NCBI GenBank assembly: GCA_023393375.1 | Contig: JAEWLI010000117.1 | Location: 32,489-96,488 of the forward strand | Direction of reading: 5' to 3' | Origin: Bacteroidota bacterium | GTDB lineage: Bacteria > Bacteroidota > Bacteroidia > Cytophagales > Cyclobacteriaceae | Length of the DNA stretch: 64,000 bases | Shown: piece after piece, positions 63,026 to 64,000 of the stretch | Position numbering within the stretch: the first letter of the stretch is position 1 | Layout: the number at the start of each line of letters is the position of its first letter | Notes under the pieces: generated by a model | Database searches by the model: none | Told to the model about the DNA's origin: nothing | The model's input: the letters and a program-made list of their open reading frames with translations, nothing else | Translations under genes and position numbers: made by a program

Positions 63026-64000
63026 ATGAATATAATTATTCCCATGGCTGGTATGGGCAAACGCATGCGGCCTCATACATTAACCGTTCCCAAACCATTA
63101 CTTCCAATAGCTGGGAAGCCTATTGTAAATCGTCTGGTTGAAGATATTGCCAAAGTATGCCCGGGAAAAATTGATAATATTGGATTTGTAGTAGGGCATT
63201 TTGGTGAAACGGTAGAAAAGGAGTTATTGAATATTGCTGCATCAGTAGGGGCAAAAGGTCATATTTTCTACCAGGAAGAAGCATTGGGTACAGCTCATGC
63301 TGTATTTTGTGCGGAGCCTTTATTAAAAGGGAATGTGATTGTGGCATTTGCCGATACCCTTTTTAAGGCAGATTTTAAACTTGATGTTAACCGGGATGGT
63401 ATCATTTGGGTACAGGAAGTCGAAGATCCCTCGGCTTTTGGTGTAGTTAAGCTTAATTCCGATGGCGAAATAATCGATTTCGTAGAAAAACCAAAAGACC
63501 CTATAAGCAATCTGGCCATTATAGGTATATATTATTTTAAAAATGGGGATAATTTACACCTTGAAATTAAAGACATCATTGATAAAGACTTAAAAGACAG
63601 CGGTGAATATCAATTGACACGGGTTTTAAAAAATATGCAATCGAAAGGGACTATCTTTGTGCCGGGTCAGGTAAGTGATTGGTTGGACTGCGGCAATAAG
63701 AACGCAACCGTGGAAACGAATTCCCGTTACTTGCATTATCTACAAGAGGAAAATTTGGTAGCCAAATCCGCAATTTTGAAAAATTCGGTAATTATTCCAC
63801 CTTGTTTTATCGGTGAACAGGCAGAATTGCACAATACCATTGTAGGGCCATTCGTTTCCATTGGAGATAAAACAGTGGTCCGGGATTCGAGGATTAAAAC
63901 TTCCATCATTCAAGGCAATTCTTTATTGGTAAATGTGAATTTGCAAAACTCGATGATTGGAAATTTTGTTACGATTGAAAAGAAACCTTTAGATCTTAGC
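63026..64000 (+). CDS. Sugar-phosphate nucleotidyltransferase, 3' end outside window
   Basis: The open frame from ATG 63026 runs in frame to the window edge (325 codons, no stop). The N-terminal nucleotidyltransferase domain (about 1-230) has NIIIPMAGMGKRMRPHTLT (nucleotide-binding G-x-G-x-R), PKPLLPIAGKPI, and ALGTAHAVFCAEPLL. A left-handed beta-helix domain begins at about 255 (VIIPPCFIGEQAELHNTIVGPFVSIGD). It resembles glucose-1-phosphate thymidylyl-/uridylyltransferase-like proteins; the sugar is not determined. It probably makes nucleotide sugars for the same surface glycan as the flippase. Confidence 0.85.
   Translation, partial: MNIIIPMAGMGKRMRPHTLTVPKPLLPIAGKPIVNRLVEDIAKVCPGKIDNIGFVVGHFGETVEKELLNIAASVGAKGHIFYQEEALGTAHAVFCAEPLLKGNVIVAFADTLFKADFKLDVNRDGIIWVQEVEDPSAFGVVKLNSDGEIIDFVEKPKDPISNLAIIGIYYFKNGDNLHLEIKDIIDKDLKDSGEYQLTRVLKNMQSKGTIFVPGQVSDWLDCGNKNATVETNSRYLHYLQEENLVAKSAILKNSVIIPPCFIGEQAELHNTIVGPFVSIGDKTVVRDSRIKTSIIQGNSLLVNVNLQNSMIGNFVTIEKKPLDLS

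Overview
The window comes from a low-GC member of the Bacteroidota, most likely the order Cytophagales or a close relative. The signs are a SusC/SusD pair with its own ECF sigma factor and FecR anti-sigma factor, two secreted proteins with type IX secretion C-terminal domains, SpII lipoproteins, tandem DUF6452/DUF6048-type genes, promoter elements close to the Bacteroidota consensus (TAnnTTTG), and a tmRNA tag ending in NYALAA. No species can be named from the sequence alone.

Layout. 1-6.0 kb is housekeeping: the end of aspS, a sugar O-acetyltransferase, an LVIVD-repeat lipoprotein and its neighbour, then on the minus strand prs, rplY (L25/CTC) and pth, and tRNA-Gln(UUG). 6.2-15.0 kb holds a Tat-exported Gfo/Idh/MocA protein, a large two-component-propeller/SpoIIE phosphatase, rimO, and a small envelope cluster ending in an L,D-transpeptidase. 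15.3-23.3 kb is a signalling cassette: a 2087-residue soluble hybrid histidine kinase with an array of about thirteen HAMP units resembling fungal Nik1/Os-1 kinases, a receiver-kinase, and a stand-alone receiver. 23.3-30.6 kb has an S41 peptidase, an FAD-oxidoreductase/Rieske fusion, a 97-residue orphan, and a pair made of a CNB-domain histidine kinase and a receiver fused to a thioredoxin-reductase-like protein. 30.7-36.1 kb carries a sialidase-like protein, a second Tat Gfo/Idh/MocA protein and an LtaS-like sulfatase-fold enzyme.

36.4-51.3 kb is a polysaccharide utilisation locus: ECF sigma factor, FecR, SusC with an STN domain, SusD, a double-LamG surface lipoprotein, two glycoamylase-domain (GH144-like) enzymes and a GH3 beta-glucosidase. 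The enzyme set fits a beta-1,2-glucan or a related beta-glucan. An extracellular or surface endo-enzyme would feed oligosaccharides through SusCD to a second GH144-like enzyme and then to GH3; the sigma/FecR/STN set would sense substrate passing through SusC.

Just downstream lie ssrA (tmRNA) and a small disturbed region. It has a hicB-hicA pair in which hicA is interrupted by a one-base frameshift, and a convergent CAP-domain gene whose 3' end has been replaced by antisense hicA sequence. 53.1-58.0 kb has a DUF5060/DUF4038 glycosidase-like protein and two paralogous T9SS cargo proteins that share a roughly 390-bp near-identical 3' end. 58.5-64.0 kb returns to core metabolism and envelope genes: NADP-type isocitrate dehydrogenase, enoyl-CoA hydratase, a polysaccharide flippase, dut, and a sugar nucleotidyltransferase cut by the window edge. 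I saw no CRISPR array, prophage or intact transposase.
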